The position numbers were made by a program, and so were the translations under genes. DNA of 52,783 bases from the NCBI GenBank assembly GCA_027575765.1, contig JANBPT010000228.1:1-52783 (forward strand). The letters are read 5' to 3'. This document shows positions 20,901 through 33,081 of the stretch, in pieces. Positions within the stretch are counted from its first letter, which is position 1. Each line of letters starts with the position of its first letter. The DNA comes from Tieghemiomyces parasiticus (lineage: Eukaryota > Kickxellomycota > Dimargaritomycetes > Dimargaritales > Dimargaritaceae). Below the pieces are notes generated by a model that was not told the origin of the DNA, ran no database searches, and was given only the letters and a program-made list of their open reading frames with translations.

Positions 20901-21834
20901 CTCAGTTTCGCGTTATAGGCCTGAGGCGGAAGGCATCACCCATCAGATTGATGCCTACAATAAGCACTTGGCTTATGAAACGGTAAGCTAGTGCCACCAC
21001 AGCGACACATGTTAACGGCATGGTCCAATGCCGATGATGGGATACGCATGGAAAGAGTTGGGCGACAGCAAGTAGCCGCTTCCTTCGAGAGCTGATGTGC
21101 ACAAGTTGGTCCGACATGTCGACCAGGTGTTAGGCCATAGTATTATTCGACAGACCCTCGCGTCTACCCATAGTACGGGCCAAGCCAGGTTTTACTCCCC
21201 TTAATCACGGCATTGTCGGCAGGCAATAGGCACTGTTGATGTCTTCAGGATCAAGGTAGATATTGCCATTCCTTACCCACTGTCCTATTGTGCACCCTGT
21301 CGAAGTGAAAAGGGGTGGGCGAAGTGGGTAGATTGATTTCATTCACTGGTCGACGGTTGGCCTGTTCGAGTCGAGTCGAGCCAAGCGTTGGTCTTGCGGC
21401 GGACCATGTGGAACGGCGGCGACAGGTGGTGTAACGCTGGCTTACTTTCCTCCAACCGACAGCGGTAGTGGTAGGTATGATGACAGAGGAAGGCGTGGAG
21501 GGGATATGTTTAAGGGTGAAACTGAGCAGTGAGGTGACAACTAAAGTCAGGGTTCGGGGACCAGGGCGGGTAAAGGAGTTTTCCGTCTCGGTGAGAAAGC
21601 GAGAAGGCGGCGAGAGGCGTCGCACTTGGAGAACTTTGTGCCGATGGGCTTTAGGACCCTGGCTCGCTCCAAGGATACACTCTCGCAGGTCTCGATGTTA
21701 CTGATGGGATGCAGGGGTGGGGGGAGGGAGGCAGAGCATAGGCGAGTTTTGTCAAGGGGAGAGACCAGCTTTCCGAAGAATACCCATATTTTATTTGGCA
21801 CGGTCTGGACTCTAGTGTATTATTGTTTACTGTT

Positions 21835-21851
21835 TATATATATATATATAT
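21835..21851. repeat. (TA)n microsatellite
   Basis: Seventeen bases of perfect TA repeat. Confidence 0.9.
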
Positions 21852-22104
21852 CGCCCCAGCCGTATTCTGAGAGCCCTAAACAATGCTCTATCGGCGATGG
21901 ATTAACAAAGGGCCTACCCATCGACAGATTGGCCACATTTTAGCCATTATAGAGGGTGTGCTTAGCCTGAGTATCAAGCTACACGGGCCGACCGCGGGCG
22001 GCTAGAGGGGACATGGAGGTCTAACAGGTTCAGCTTGGGCGCTAGCAATAGGGGAAGGGGTTGAAAAAGTCTCTAAGCGTTGTTTAGTGCCACCCACCGG
22101 GTTG

Positions 22105-22120
22105 CACACACACACACACA
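22105..22120. repeat. (CA)8 microsatellite
   Basis: Eight perfect CA units. Confidence 0.9.
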
Positions 22121-22598
22121 CGCTCTCACCTCGGCTTGCTGCAACACCCCGTCTACATGATATCGCTGGCTCCCCAGCCATTACGCTATTGCCCCTCCCC
22201 TCCGCCAACCACCGATGGGTTGGCCAGAAAATACACAAGCGAGCGCCTCCCTCCAAAACTCGAAGCCCAACGCAAAGTTGGCGAATGAATGGCCAACAAA
22301 GGACACGTATATATGGTAATGGGCAAGCCGAGGTGAAGGGCCTTTAATCACAAGTATACGCCTGTGTAACAGCTGGCGTGCCACCGTGTCCCTCGCCTCC
22401 TTCTCCTCCTCGCCCTCTCCCCCCTCCACCCTGTTGACAGGGTCTGGCCCAACGCCTTTTGTTCTGCGAATTTTTCACTCATCCTTACGACGTTTGCGCA
22501 TCCGAGCGCACCCAATACGCCCAGCTAACCGGAGCGCCCATTTTTCCTCATCCCGCCCACCGCAGCGGTGGCCGGGTCACCTCCTTGCACTCGTCCTT

Positions 22599-22605
22599 TA
22601 TAATA
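22599..22605 (+). promoter_or_regulatory. TATA-like element (TATAATA)
   Basis: TATAATA 361 nt before the ATG at 22966, followed by a strongly C/T-rich stretch up to the start codon. This arrangement is typical of well-expressed fungal genes. The long leader could hide a 5' UTR intron. Confidence 0.4.
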
Positions 22606-22965
22606 CCTACTAATCCCCGGGCACTCGGCATCGGGTCTTTTTTCACCGCGCTCTATCCCCATTACATCTTTTCATACCCGCCTCTATTTTAGTCACTATC
22701 AACACCTTACCTTCAGCGACTGTTTCCATCCCCTGCGGTTGACAACCCTCAGCGCTATCTCAGGCTTAACTATTCACTTAACCTCTCTCACCCATACTTA
22801 ATCTGCCAGCCCCTGGGGCCAACTTGATGTTCCCACTGCGTGGGCCCCTGACTATCTCCGGTATTTTTTGAAAAAATCCGTGCGCACAGGCACCAAACCT
22901 AGCCTTACACGCGGTTCCTCCCTCCCGGTCATCTCTTCTCACCCAGGGCCTCAACTCGAACCAGG

Positions 22966-23937
22966 ATGAAATTCGTACAACTGACCGTGGTGGGTTGCCT
23001 CATCTCGCTCGTGACAATGGCCGTAGCGCAGCCTTCCCCCAACCCGGAGGGCCGCCAAACCTCCATTAGCGACTATTTCCCCGTGAAAAAAAGTAGTAGC
23101 CCGTCGGAAACCACCGCCGAAGAAGCCTCAGACCTGGATGACACGAGTGCCCCCGAGTCCAGCGGAAAAGACAGCGACAGTTCTTTCGGAAAGAAGTTGA
23201 GCGGCTTCTTTGGCTTTGGTGGGGATGACGACAGCAAGGAGGAGAAGAGTAGCACCCCTTCGCCGTCATCCAACAGTGGCAACTCCAACAGGGCTAGTAG
23301 TGACACCAAGGAAAGCGACTCGTCATCATCATCGAGCAGCTCCGAGAGTAGCAGCAAGGACTCAACCAATTCACCCTCCAAGTCCCCATCATCTTCTAGC
23401 GACAAGAGTTCCCCAGCATCCTCCAAGGGTAATGGTGACTCGAGCTCCAGTACCACCAAGACCACTAGTGCCGACGGGTCAAGCTCGACCACCGTCACGA
23501 CCACCACCTCCTCGTCTTCCACCGCCGACAAGTCTAAGAATGGAAACGATAAGGTAGTAGCTGCTAACACCAAACCTGCCAGTTCCGTGGTGACGAACGG
23601 AAGTCGGGGAGATACAGCACCCGTGGATGGCGTCCATGGTAGCGGCGACGACGGCGCCGACGTGGCCAGCGGTTCCAAGAAGGCCGTTACCGAGAAGGCC
23701 GAGAATTCCAACAGTGCGATCATCGCCCCAGCAGTTATCGGGTCCCTCGGGGCCGTTTTCATGATCGTGGCCACCGTCATCATGTTCCGTCGGCGTAAGC
23801 GGCGTAGCCGTCTCAATGCCGACGACGATGATGAGTTCTTTTACCATAACAAACCCGGTATCGGTGCCCCCGCCCTTAAGGAACCGACCACCACGTACGA
23901 CCCGTTCAAGAACACGCTCAACCAGTACCACCGCTAG
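22966..23937 (+). CDS. Mucin-like single-pass cell-surface membrane protein
   Basis: Single-exon, 323 aa. A signal peptide occupies 1-21 (MKFVQLTVVGC..., cleavage after AVA). The ectodomain (22-250) is dominated by serine and threonine with acidic patches, so heavily O-glycosylated if secreted, and has no folded domain. One transmembrane helix at 251-274 (IIAPAVIGSLGAVFMIVATV) is followed by the stop-transfer RRRKRRSR. A 45-residue cytosolic tail begins with DDDDEFF and ends YDPFKNTLNQYHR. The layout resembles fungal Wsc/Mid2-type wall-stress sensors, but no WSC cysteine domain is present, so orthology is not claimed. Residues 31-38 (QTSISDYF) match a PCNA-binding PIP box, presumably by chance in an extracellular segment. 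Confidence 0.78.
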   Translation: MKFVQLTVVGCLISLVTMAVAQPSPNPEGRQTSISDYFPVKKSSSPSETTAEEASDLDDTSAPESSGKDSDSSFGKKLSGFFGFGGDDDSKEEKSSTPSPSSNSGNSNRASSDTKESDSSSSSSSSESSSKDSTNSPSKSPSSSSDKSSPASSKGNGDSSSSTTKTTSADGSSSTTVTTTTSSSSTADKSKNGNDKVVAANTKPASSVVTNGSRGDTAPVDGVHGSGDDGADVASGSKKAVTEKAENSNSAIIAPAVIGSLGAVFMIVATVIMFRRRKRRSRLNADDDDEFFYHNKPGIGAPALKEPTTTYDPFKNTLNQYHR

Positions 23938-24599
23938 ACGACAGCGATGAGGGCAGCTAGTGGTGAGAGAGAGGGAGGAAGATACGGAGCAACCTCCCCA
24001 CGCTCCTCAAGCCCCTCGACCGGCCTCCAGCTGTCACTTGGAATCATGCTTTTGCACCAGACATCTCGAACGCTGCCCCTAGCAAACTTTTTACTATTTG
24101 TCCTTTTGCTCTGTATTATCAACATCCCCCCTTTTCTTCACCCCTTACCGCAGCTTTCGCGGCGTCATGGCGCGGGCCGGCCGGAGCTGACTCTCCTATA
24201 CCCGCATTTTGCAGGCGCCAAGCGCCCCCTATTCACTTGAGTCTGGGTATATGGCGGTCGGTGGGCTGCTTCACTGCACATTATGCACGGCCATGGTCGC
24301 ACCAATCCCGACGAATTGACTATCCTTCTCGCAACCTAGAGGTTGGCCCGTGGGTCACCTGGACGCTACATATATTCACTATTACATTTAGTAAACCTAT
24401 CGTTGTTATTACGTAGGGACGATTGTACATTACTTTAGTGAAACAGGTCAGCCGACCAGGGCTCTACGCAAGCCCAGCACCGGATATCGGCTTTATTTAC
24501 ACTCATTGTGGTCTTGAAGTCTGCCAGGTTGATCAGGTAAGGCTGGGCGACGCCCAAAAAGCGCACCACGCTGTTACTACCGGGTCAGTGTTAACCCTT
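23938..24599. other. Convergent 3' region
   Basis: 3' flanks of the mucin-like gene (plus) and the isochorismatase-like gene (minus). No gene is supported. Confidence 0.55.
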
Positions 24600-25392
24600 C
24601 TAGATACTGGACTTGTACAGCAACGGGCTGGTACGGGTGGCTTCCTGGTACTTCTTGACAAGATTGGAAATCTCTTTGAAGTTGGGGTGCTTGGCATCAC
24701 CGGCCAACTGGAAGAGGGCTGACTCGGAACTGGTGATGAAAGCCCCGGACTGGCGCAAACGTTCGAGAGCAAGTTGGGTCTCCGGGTAGTTCATGGACGA
24801 CACGGCGTCCGACAGGACGTGGACATCGTAGTCATTTTCCAGGAGGTCCAGGGCGGTCTGCTGGACACACACGTGGGCCTGCAACCGGTAGGATGCGAGT
24901 AGAGGACAAATGGCGAGAAGAAGGAGAGCGGTGGTGGAGTGGGAGACGAGCGGGATAAACAAAGTTAGCTGGAGAAGGCTGTGGGTGGTTGGGTTCTTGA
25001 CAAGAGTCATCCTTCTATAAAGACCCAAAGGCAAGTACCGACAGGCCTGGGCTGCTTACCTCGATTCCCAGCAAGATGATCGAGGTGATCTTGCGAGTGC
25101 GCAGAGCCTCCTGAATCTCGGGTAGAAACATGGAGAATTTGGTCTTAGGGAGAACGACCTCGGCGGCGCTGATATCGAGCTCTTCCACGGTCTTACCCAG
25201 GCGCTGAGGGTACTGCTCGGTCACGTACACGGGCACGTCGAGGAGCTTGGCGGCCGCGAGCATCTTTTGCGACGCTGAGGCCAGGGCAGCGAACCCGTGA
25301 ATATGTTCACGGAAGCGCTCCTGGATGTCGCAGACAAACAGGGCCGTGGTGTTGGGGCGCAGGCGGCCTAGGGCGCGGGCAGGAACGGACAT
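24600..25392 (-). CDS. Isochorismatase-fold hydrolase, ISOC1/ISOC2 type (2 exons)
   Basis: Exon 1 is 25060-25392 (111 codons) and exon 2 is 24600-24878 (92 codons plus stop). The 181-nt intron has GTAAGC/GCAG ends and falls in phase 0 within ...LLGIE|AHVCVQ. Total 203 aa, the usual size. The catalytic triad of the isochorismatase-like hydrolase superfamily is visible: D22 (FVCDIQERF), K83 (LPKTKFSMF) and C115 (HVCVQ). Further family blocks are TEQYPQRLG, LALERLRQSGA and SSESALFQL. The collinear match is to ISOC1/ISOC2, whose substrate is not established, rather than to bacterial isochorismatase or nicotinamidase. No targeting signal is evident. The intron lies four residues before the catalytic cysteine. 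Confidence 0.93.
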
Positions 25393-27032
25393 GGTCGATA
25401 TGAGTGGGGAGAGGTGTAATAGCGATGATGCGGGTAAACCAGGCCGAGCGAAAGGAATACGGTACTAGAATAGTGGGGTGGAGCAAACGACGAAGGTTGG
25501 TGAATGACGAAGTTGGTGGGGGTAGTCAAACGGTGGGGACCACGTTGGAGTAGAGGTTGTGACAAGAGTGATCGTAAGTGGCAAGCAGGGCAGAGACGTG
25601 AGGGGGGCTATTGCTTAGATATCAGGGAAGGGGGAGGCATGGCCTGTTGGATCGAGACCCCACCGCCCGCTGCGAGGTCACGCCCCGTCGCCAAGCTTCC
25701 TACGAGATGGAGCACCATGTGAGCGTGAAAGTAGCGAATCTCAGCTCCGCCAACCGTAACTATGTGCTGCTGAAATGACGAATATCTAATCCACTGACTG
25801 GTAGACATATTGAAGTAGGCTGTGACATGGACCAGTCACTGGGGGGGGGGGTGACCCTCAAACCGCTGACCAAGGAGGCCCGCCCGACACTGCTGATAGA
25901 TCCAGAAAAGGCACTACTCTAGTATGGGGCTGTCTGCAATCTATGGAAACAATGACGGGCCACTAACTGAGGCCAGTCAAGGTACAAACCGCATGATGGG
26001 ACTGCTGTCGCTTACTCGTTCGGGGCGACGGCAGAGGCAAACCAACAGACCCAATATCTATTTTTAGTTACACGCTCAATGCCAATCAGTATCACCCCCG
26101 CGAGGGCGGTGCCAGCCCCCCCCTACATGATCCACATATGGAAGCTAGCTTCGCCTAACGTACACCCTCGCCTACGCGGTCTGACTGCCAACGCGGTCAA
26201 AGTTGTTGAACTTCAGTTGGTAGCGCAAGTTGTCCAAGCGGTAGCGTCTACTCGGCTGCCTACCATTCCACTACCACGAACATAACTCATCCCTAGCATG
26301 GCTCGAAGTTAGCAGTACCCTAAGGACTATGATCCAAAGCGAGCTGCGATACCATCTACCCGTCGAGGACTCACCCGTCTGTTCTGCAAGGCGGGCCATT
26401 TACCCCCCACTAAACGGCCTCATTGAACGATCATCTGGTGCTGAGTGACCACGGGCACTGTTACACTGTCCAAGGGGGTTGAATGGCCCGAACTACCCGA
26501 CCGGGTGAGAAAAGTGATGTGGGCCACCTACAATCGCCTCGCGCCCATGATATCCTCGTAGCTGGTGAAGCTGTTTTCCCTGCACTGGTCTCCCAGACGG
26601 CCAGGGGACCACTGTGATCAGGCCGTAAAATTTAATATACCGCTTCACCGGGATGCATATGTTCAAAGGAGGCGGCTTTAAACTGTGACACGAGTGGTGA
26701 TTGTATCCGCTCGCAACGATTCCCCTGATGACGACCGCCGGGGGCCAGGGTTGTACTCTCGCCATTAATCTGAATATATACTCCACTCACCCGGATAAAC
26801 CCGCTATCCACTCAACTGACTATATTTTTATTTCTCACCAAAAGATACATTTTTTTTTGACAATAGGTCGCCAGTAAACTTGCCCCGAGTTAGTTGTGGT
26901 CAGATTCCTACCTAAACCACACCTTACTAGCTATACCAGCTAGTATAGCTCAGCCGTCTCGTACTCACAGCTACACGTTCGGCTGAATTCACCGCCGCCA
27001 TTACTATTCGCGGTAGCCCTTTTCTCCCCGTC
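25393..27032. other. Divergent intergenic region
   Basis: Promoters of the isochorismatase-like gene (minus) and the MABP1-like gene (plus). It contains an 11-base G run (25841-25851). Short open frames (up to 97 codons) have no coding character. Confidence 0.5.
25841..25851 (+). repeat. G11 homopolymer
   Basis: Eleven consecutive G residues; a likely place for length error or slippage. Confidence 0.9.
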
Positions 27033-30000
27033 ATGAGCTTTACCCGCCGGCGGACCAAGCGCGATGCAGCTAGTACCGAGTCGAGGGTAGGTGGCTGGCT
27101 ACACTGTTAGGCGAACTACACTGGCTGTCATACAGCATTAGACACTCGTCCAACATTGGCGAAGCTGGGGGTACCCGCCATGTCAACCTTGTCGCACAAA
27201 ACCAGTGACCGGTCGGAATCGAATTTGAAATGCCCGACCTACTCAACCGCCGGCGCCAGCCTAGCCCCCCCCCCACAGGCACCCGGCCGCCTTGCCCCGG
27301 ACCTAACTCAACCTCACTTGCCACGCTTTCCGCACCCATTATCTCAAATAACCTTAGCTTGAACTGGAACGGGTACTGGGCACGACCACTGCCCGTGGCA
27401 CCCAACTCGCCACCCACCCGGCTCTGCCAGGCACGGTCGCCTATGTCGCTGGGTGCGTGACTATCGTCTGCGACCTGGCCACCGACACCCAGATAGCCCA
27501 CCTGTGTGCCGACCGCACGCTTCGAGACCCCACGGTCACTCCCCGGCGATCGCTGGGCTCACCTCACGCCCTTCCGCTTGGTCTACCGAGCAGTGGGGTC
27601 GTCCCAGCAGGTCCATCCACTTCCACCACTGGAGTTCACCCGGTCTCCGGCGGAGACCCACTTGCCTCATACTATGCCGGTGACCCTACCCAACGCTCCC
27701 CGCCCTGGAGGCGCCAAGCCCCGCGTACAGTGTCTTGTTTGGCCTTCTCCACCGCTGGGACTTACCTGGCAGTGGGGGAATCTGGCCACCAGCCCCGCGT
27801 TGTAGTCTGGGACTGGCGGGCGGGCCTGGTGGTGGCCGAACTGGCGGGCCATAACTTCGGTGTGCTGGCAGTGGCCTTCTCGCCGGACGACCGCTACTTG
27901 GTGTCAGTGGGTAAGCAGCACGACGGGTTCCTAAGCGTGTGGGACTGGCGGCGCATGGACAAGGTTGGGTCCAACCGCGTCACAGCCAAAGTACATGGTC
28001 TCCGCTTCGCACCGGACGGGTCATTCTTCGTAACTGTGGGCGCCCGCCACGTTCGGTTCTGGTACCTCAAGTCACAACCCAGTAACGACCACCAGGTAAG
28101 TGCAGAGTGACCCTACAAGCTTAGTAGGGCAAGCCCGTCGGCCAGCACCGGAGGGGCCACGCCCACACGCCTCACTGATCGAGGCTCAAATTCTAATCTA
28201 TCCTACTCCTGTTAACCGTAAATACACCCGCCAACAAAGAAGGTTTCCGATCGGGTCGAGGTCGTCGAGGGCCGTTCGGGTATCCTCGGCGACTTGCGCG
28301 ACAGTACTTTTGTAGACGTGGCCGTAGTGTGTCCGGCCACTTCCCCGACGGCCGGGCAACGGCGCCCGCCGTCTTCAAACGAGTCGACCGGCAGTGGCAG
28401 TAGTAACGGTTGCCTTACTCCGCCCCATGTGTACGCCCTCACCAGTACCGGGGTGCTCTGCCTTTTCAGCCCCGCCCAACGCACGTTGAGCAAGTGGGTG
28501 GACACCCGAGTGGGACGGGCTCATACACTTACGGCCGATGCCCACTGGTTGGTATGCGGCGGGGAACGTGGCCACCTGCGCGCCTTCGACCCCGTGAACC
28601 TCGAATATGTGACTACGTTCCCGGTGGCGACACCCACCTCGAATCGCCGACGGTCACCGGTCTTATGGTGTGATCCGGACGAGACTGGGGCCGAGTCAGC
28701 TAGCGATTCGTTCGAAGAGACTGGACCCGTGGACCCGGAGATCGTCCCACCGGCTGTCCGGGCCTGCGTGCTTACGGCCGGTGAGCGATCGGGGGGTGCC
28801 TTACTCGTCTGCGTAAATTCCGACCGCTCGATCATGGCTTGGACTCCACCTCGTCGGCCGGGCACCGATCCGGCCGCCCTTCCGTACCACACCACGTACC
28901 ACCGAGACACCGTCTGGGGCCTGCTAGCCCCGCGGTTCTCTGTAGCGAGTGATACCTTACTTACCCACTCTGCGGACGGTACCGTGCGCTGGTGGTCGGT
29001 CCGGCCCCTGCCGGAACCTACACCACCCGGTCAGGCCCTCCTGGACACCCTACCCAGCCCCCTGGTGGATGACACACCCGGCGACGATGGCGTAAGGACC
29101 CTGGCGCTAACTGACGACGGTCGCTTGATGGCGCTGGGTAATCGTGAGGGCCGCATTGCTGTCTATGACACCCTCCACCGTGCCGCCCTTCCGTCCTTTG
29201 CCGCTCACGACTCGGAGATTCTGGCCGTGGATTTCGTCACCCTAACTACCTCGGAACGTGGTACCGAGCGGGCCGCCCCGGAGTACCTCTTGGCCACTGG
29301 AAGCCGTGACCGGCTGATTCACATTTTTCATTTCTACCCATGTGTCTCCTCCTCTAATGACGACGACCGCTATGGGTCGGATCGGAATAACTACCGGTGG
29401 CGACACTTACAGAGCCTCGACGATCACTCCTCCTCGGTGACGTGCGTTCGGTTCGCCGCACGTGGCTTGACCATCGTAAGCTGTGGCCTCGACAAGAGCG
29501 TCATGTTCCGTAGCCGCGCAAAGGCCGTCCGCCAGCCGCACGCCCTGGCTAGCGTCCCACCCTTCACCTTACTGCAGAATCACCACGGCCGGAGCACTGT
29601 CCACGATGTTGTCCTGGACCCACGCGGTGAGACCCTTGTCGGCGTCGCCCAGGACCGGTCACTCCTGGTTTTCGATCCTGTGCGCGGTAAATTAACGGCC
29701 ACATTTAGGCCTGATCCGGCCGACCGGCACCGGCCCGTCCCAAGCTCGAGCTCACCCGTGGCCGCAGCCCTCGCTGCGGCGGATGGATCACTGCGACTGG
29801 GTAAGGACGTTGATGGTACTGGTCTGGCCACCGCTGCCGTTCACCACCGCCGCCGCTCGGCCGCCTTCACCAGTTCCCCCGGTGGCACACCGACCAAAGT
29901 GGGCAGCAGCACGCCAGACTACGGACTCGTCAAGCTTGCCCTCAGTCCGGATGGCCAACTGGCTGCCGTGGTGGGATCCGACAAGACGGTGCGTCTAGTC

Positions 30001-31373
30001 CACCTGGCGCAGCGCAAGCAGCTGGCCGTCGCCTACGGACCTTCGGAACCCATTACTGCTGTGGCTTTCCTAGGTTCGCGCGGCGATCGACTCGCTGTCT
30101 CGGCCGCCGATGGGTGCATCTTGGTATGGCGGGTCGCGCTACTCTCTTTGGAGTGTACTGACGGCCCGGCTGTAACTCGTCTTTCGAAGCACCCCAGTCG
30201 CCTTTCCCTACGTACGGACCACGGAATCCAGGCCACTCTATCAGACGGTCCTGATGGTTATGCCTCGCTCAATAACCAGCCGGGCCCCGACGATGGGTAC
30301 CATTCGGAGACATCGTCATTCGGCTCGGTGCCCAGCACTACCGATACCTGGCCCCGCAATCCGTTCCTCGCCCCGGACCCAGGCGCACCCCTGTCCGATA
30401 CCGACCTAACGGCCACGGTCTGCGGTATGGCGCGTATGGCCCTTATATCCGGACCCCCCGACGCCGAACTTTACCCTGTTAATGCTGTGGGAACCCCGCC
30501 TCGTAACCCACCGCGCTCGCTGTCTCGCGGCCCGATCGCCCGCGTGCCGCCACCCACGCCCCCGCACCTGGCTGACCTACGCCCAGCCCGTCGGCTCAGT
30601 ACGAAGCGCGTTACTTCGCGCACCAGCCGCCCCAGTCCGTTGGCCCACTCACCCGATCCTGACCAGCGGCCATTAACACCACCCTCTATCTTCCCTACCT
30701 GCTCCCCAGGTTCGGCTATCGAGGCTACTGATTCCACAATTGGGCCCGCAGCCACACCTCCTTCACACAGTAACGCTATACATTCGACGATTTCGACCCA
30801 ATATCGCCAGTTCGCCCAGCACCGATCCCCGCCGTACTACTTTGCCCCTCAGGTAACTTCGGACGTTCCGACGGCCCTGATGGACCCTTTGGAGAGCCCG
30901 GCAGAGCGTGTCAGGGCCACTTTGGCCGCCTTACGCTCGGCCCGAACCCACCTGGACCGCGCGGTGGCGTTATTAGGAGAAGTGGATCCAGTGCCAGACT
31001 CGATGGCTATGCTTGTGCAGGAGACCGTCCGTGAATTGGATTTACTGGGACGACATGTCTTGGTTCGACCCAAGCCACTAGCTACGGTGCCAGCCCAAGG
31101 TAAGTGTGAGATGAAAGTGGGATGTGGGCATGTTAGTTCATTTGTGTGGTGATGGTTACCTCTCGTTATCCCAACCCCGACCTGATGCATAATGTCCCTG
31201 TTATCCTGCCGTACCACCCACCTCTGCTAACAGTCACCGTTTCACCTGGATCTGCGCCCGGCATGAACACGTCCCTAGGTATTGGCTGTCCAGAGTCCCA
31301 ACAACAGCTCCTAGAAACGTATTCTGAGCGACTCATTGCCCTAGTGCAAGCCCGATTGGGTAGTACCTCGTAA
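27033..31373 (+). CDS. MABP1/WDR62-type WD40 scaffold (4 exons)
   Basis: Exons: 27033-27086, 27358-28095, 28240-31099, 31234-31373; 3792 nt, 1263 aa. Exon 1 is inferred: 18 codons (MSFTRRRTKRDAASTESR) before a GTAGGT donor, basic like the animal N-terminus. Exon 2 starts LELERVLG and continues through GTVAYVAGCV, collinear with the LEKVLG...AGCVVV start of MABP1/WDR62. Other diagnostic blocks are KVHGLRFAPDGSFFVTVGAR, HVRFWYLK and VEGRSGILGDL. Two WD40 propellers span about 40-900. A proline/serine-rich disordered region follows to about 1150, then two predicted helices (about 1151-1205 and the end, ESQQQLLETYSERLIALV), matching the C-terminal dimerisation helix of the animal proteins. Animal members scaffold MAPK/JNK signalling and spindle poles; function here is inferred. 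Confidence 0.85.
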
Positions 31374-33081
31374 CGAAGCCACCGTGGAACTCACTTTTCA
31401 CACCAAGCCTAAATCTCTTAATTTACTACGCCGACCGTTCAGCGGGCTAATCTAAATTGTGGTTGCAGTTATATAAGACTAAACATACCCTGTATGTGCT
31501 ACTCTAATCGAGGTTATATGGCATAAATGCCATCTGTAGAGATTATGCAGGGACAATCGCCGAATACTCTGAAACTGTCTTGCGCAATATTAGTCTGCTC
31601 GTTATTGCCCCAGTACGAAAACCTATTAGTTGGAGGCGTAGCGTAGATTAATGAAGCCCGTTCTCCTTCTCTCGTAGCAAACTATGTCAACCCTCGCTTA
31701 TTAGCCACACGGGATCAGGGACGGTCAGGGTCAATTAGACTCAACCAGGTGCACAGTTACCCTCGTTCCGCAAAAGGAGCTTTGCATTGGAAAGTGTCAT
31801 CAGAGCGGCGCGGCCACCTGGAAAGGGAAACATTGGTAAGTCAAGCGGCCCGTTACGTACTGATGTTCTTGTAAATCGAAACAGGCCCGGGGGGATGGGT
31901 AGGTAGAATTAGTGTATCCTTCTTTTGCGAGAAGCGTCGCGGCAATAAATGATGGCCGACGCGTCCTCTGCATGGGGTGGTCGAGGCGATTTAGTAAGCA
32001 GTGTAGGCATAAGGTGAAGAGTCCTGGGTTGATCCCGATTGTCAACTCCACTTGGAGAGGAGTTGGAAGGCCAAGGATAGTACTATTCCCCCTCTCAAAG
32101 GTGATTGCCAGGTGGAGTGGCAGAATAAGAGCTACTCAGCTAGATGACTAGTCGCCGCCTGCATTGCCCCCCCCCCACCCTTGGCTGCCCAACTACTTCA
32201 CCCATGACGCGGGTGGCGGATGGTGTGTATTTGTGCACACACGCTCGGGCGCCGCCCCTGGCTAAACCAGGCCTCGACCACGCGAAATACCGGGTAAGGT
32301 ATCCGACCTATTCGAAGGGGGGAGCTCTCCGGTAAGCACACGAGAAGGTTACTATGTCCTATTTCTCGCACTCTCACAAACTTCACGATTGGCACATCCT
32401 TCCCACTCACTCCGCCTTCTCCGGGGTTACTTTTTGTTTTATATATCCTCACCGGGCCCACCCCATAAACCCGGCCGCTAGACCTCTACGGCCACCTCAC
32501 CTGCTATTTTTACACTATCCGCCTGCACATACAACCCTCGTTAACGTCCACGTACACCCACACATACGTGCGCAAAGACGTACAGCCACGGATTACGGCG
32601 AGTCAACTAGGAGACGGGACTGACCAGCAAGGTAAAGAAGCCTTGAGCCCAGCCACGCTGCCTAGTTCCCACATCCCTCCACCTCACCATCACTAGTCAG
32701 CTACCAAGAAGCTTACAGCTCCCTGCGCTTCATGCTCCGCTCAGCTACCACACGCTAGCCAATGACGACCGGCACCACTCGCATCGTTTAGCTTATTAGT
32801 TACCCTTTTTAGAGTATAACCTGCCCATCTCCAGCGGATGCCCGAGCGCACCCTGAACCCAGACCCTGTATGCGACGTTATTTTTAGACAGCGTACTACC
32901 CAGCAGCAAAATAGTGACTATTCTACCCCTATCACATCTCATTTAGCTACATTCACAACCCTTCCGCTTCCATCACTCACTCCCTACACCTAGGAAGATT
33001 ATCGGGGTCCAGCCAGCTACTTACTGACCCGCGCCTAAATCTCTTTTGGGTTTGCATCGCTTGGAAGTGCGGTAGTGCGCC
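31374..33081. other. Intergenic upstream of the BEACH gene
   Basis: 3' flank of the MABP1-like gene, then the BEACH promoter region. From about 32340 to 33000 the plus strand is C/T-rich, as before other plus-strand starts here. A C-run lies at 32167-32176. No gene is supported. Confidence 0.5.

Larger units (their letters stand above)
17941..22965. other. Five-kilobase gene-poor gap
   Basis: Upstream regions of two divergent genes plus about 4 kb with no supported gene. On the minus strand 17941-18480 is pyrimidine-rich leader/promoter sequence. The region holds (TA)n at 21835-21851, (CA)8 at 22105-22120 and, from about 22380, C/T-rich promoter sequence for the gene at 22966. Several open frames of 70-124 codons exist (for example 19718-20083 and 21251-21625, minus) but lack ATG starts, codon bias or recognisable domains. 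Confidence 0.5.

Noticed and set aside
23056..23079. PIP box QTSISDYF in the mucin-like protein, suggesting PCNA binding
   Set aside because: It lies just after a signal peptide in a predicted extracellular region, so nuclear PCNA binding is unlikely; most likely chance.
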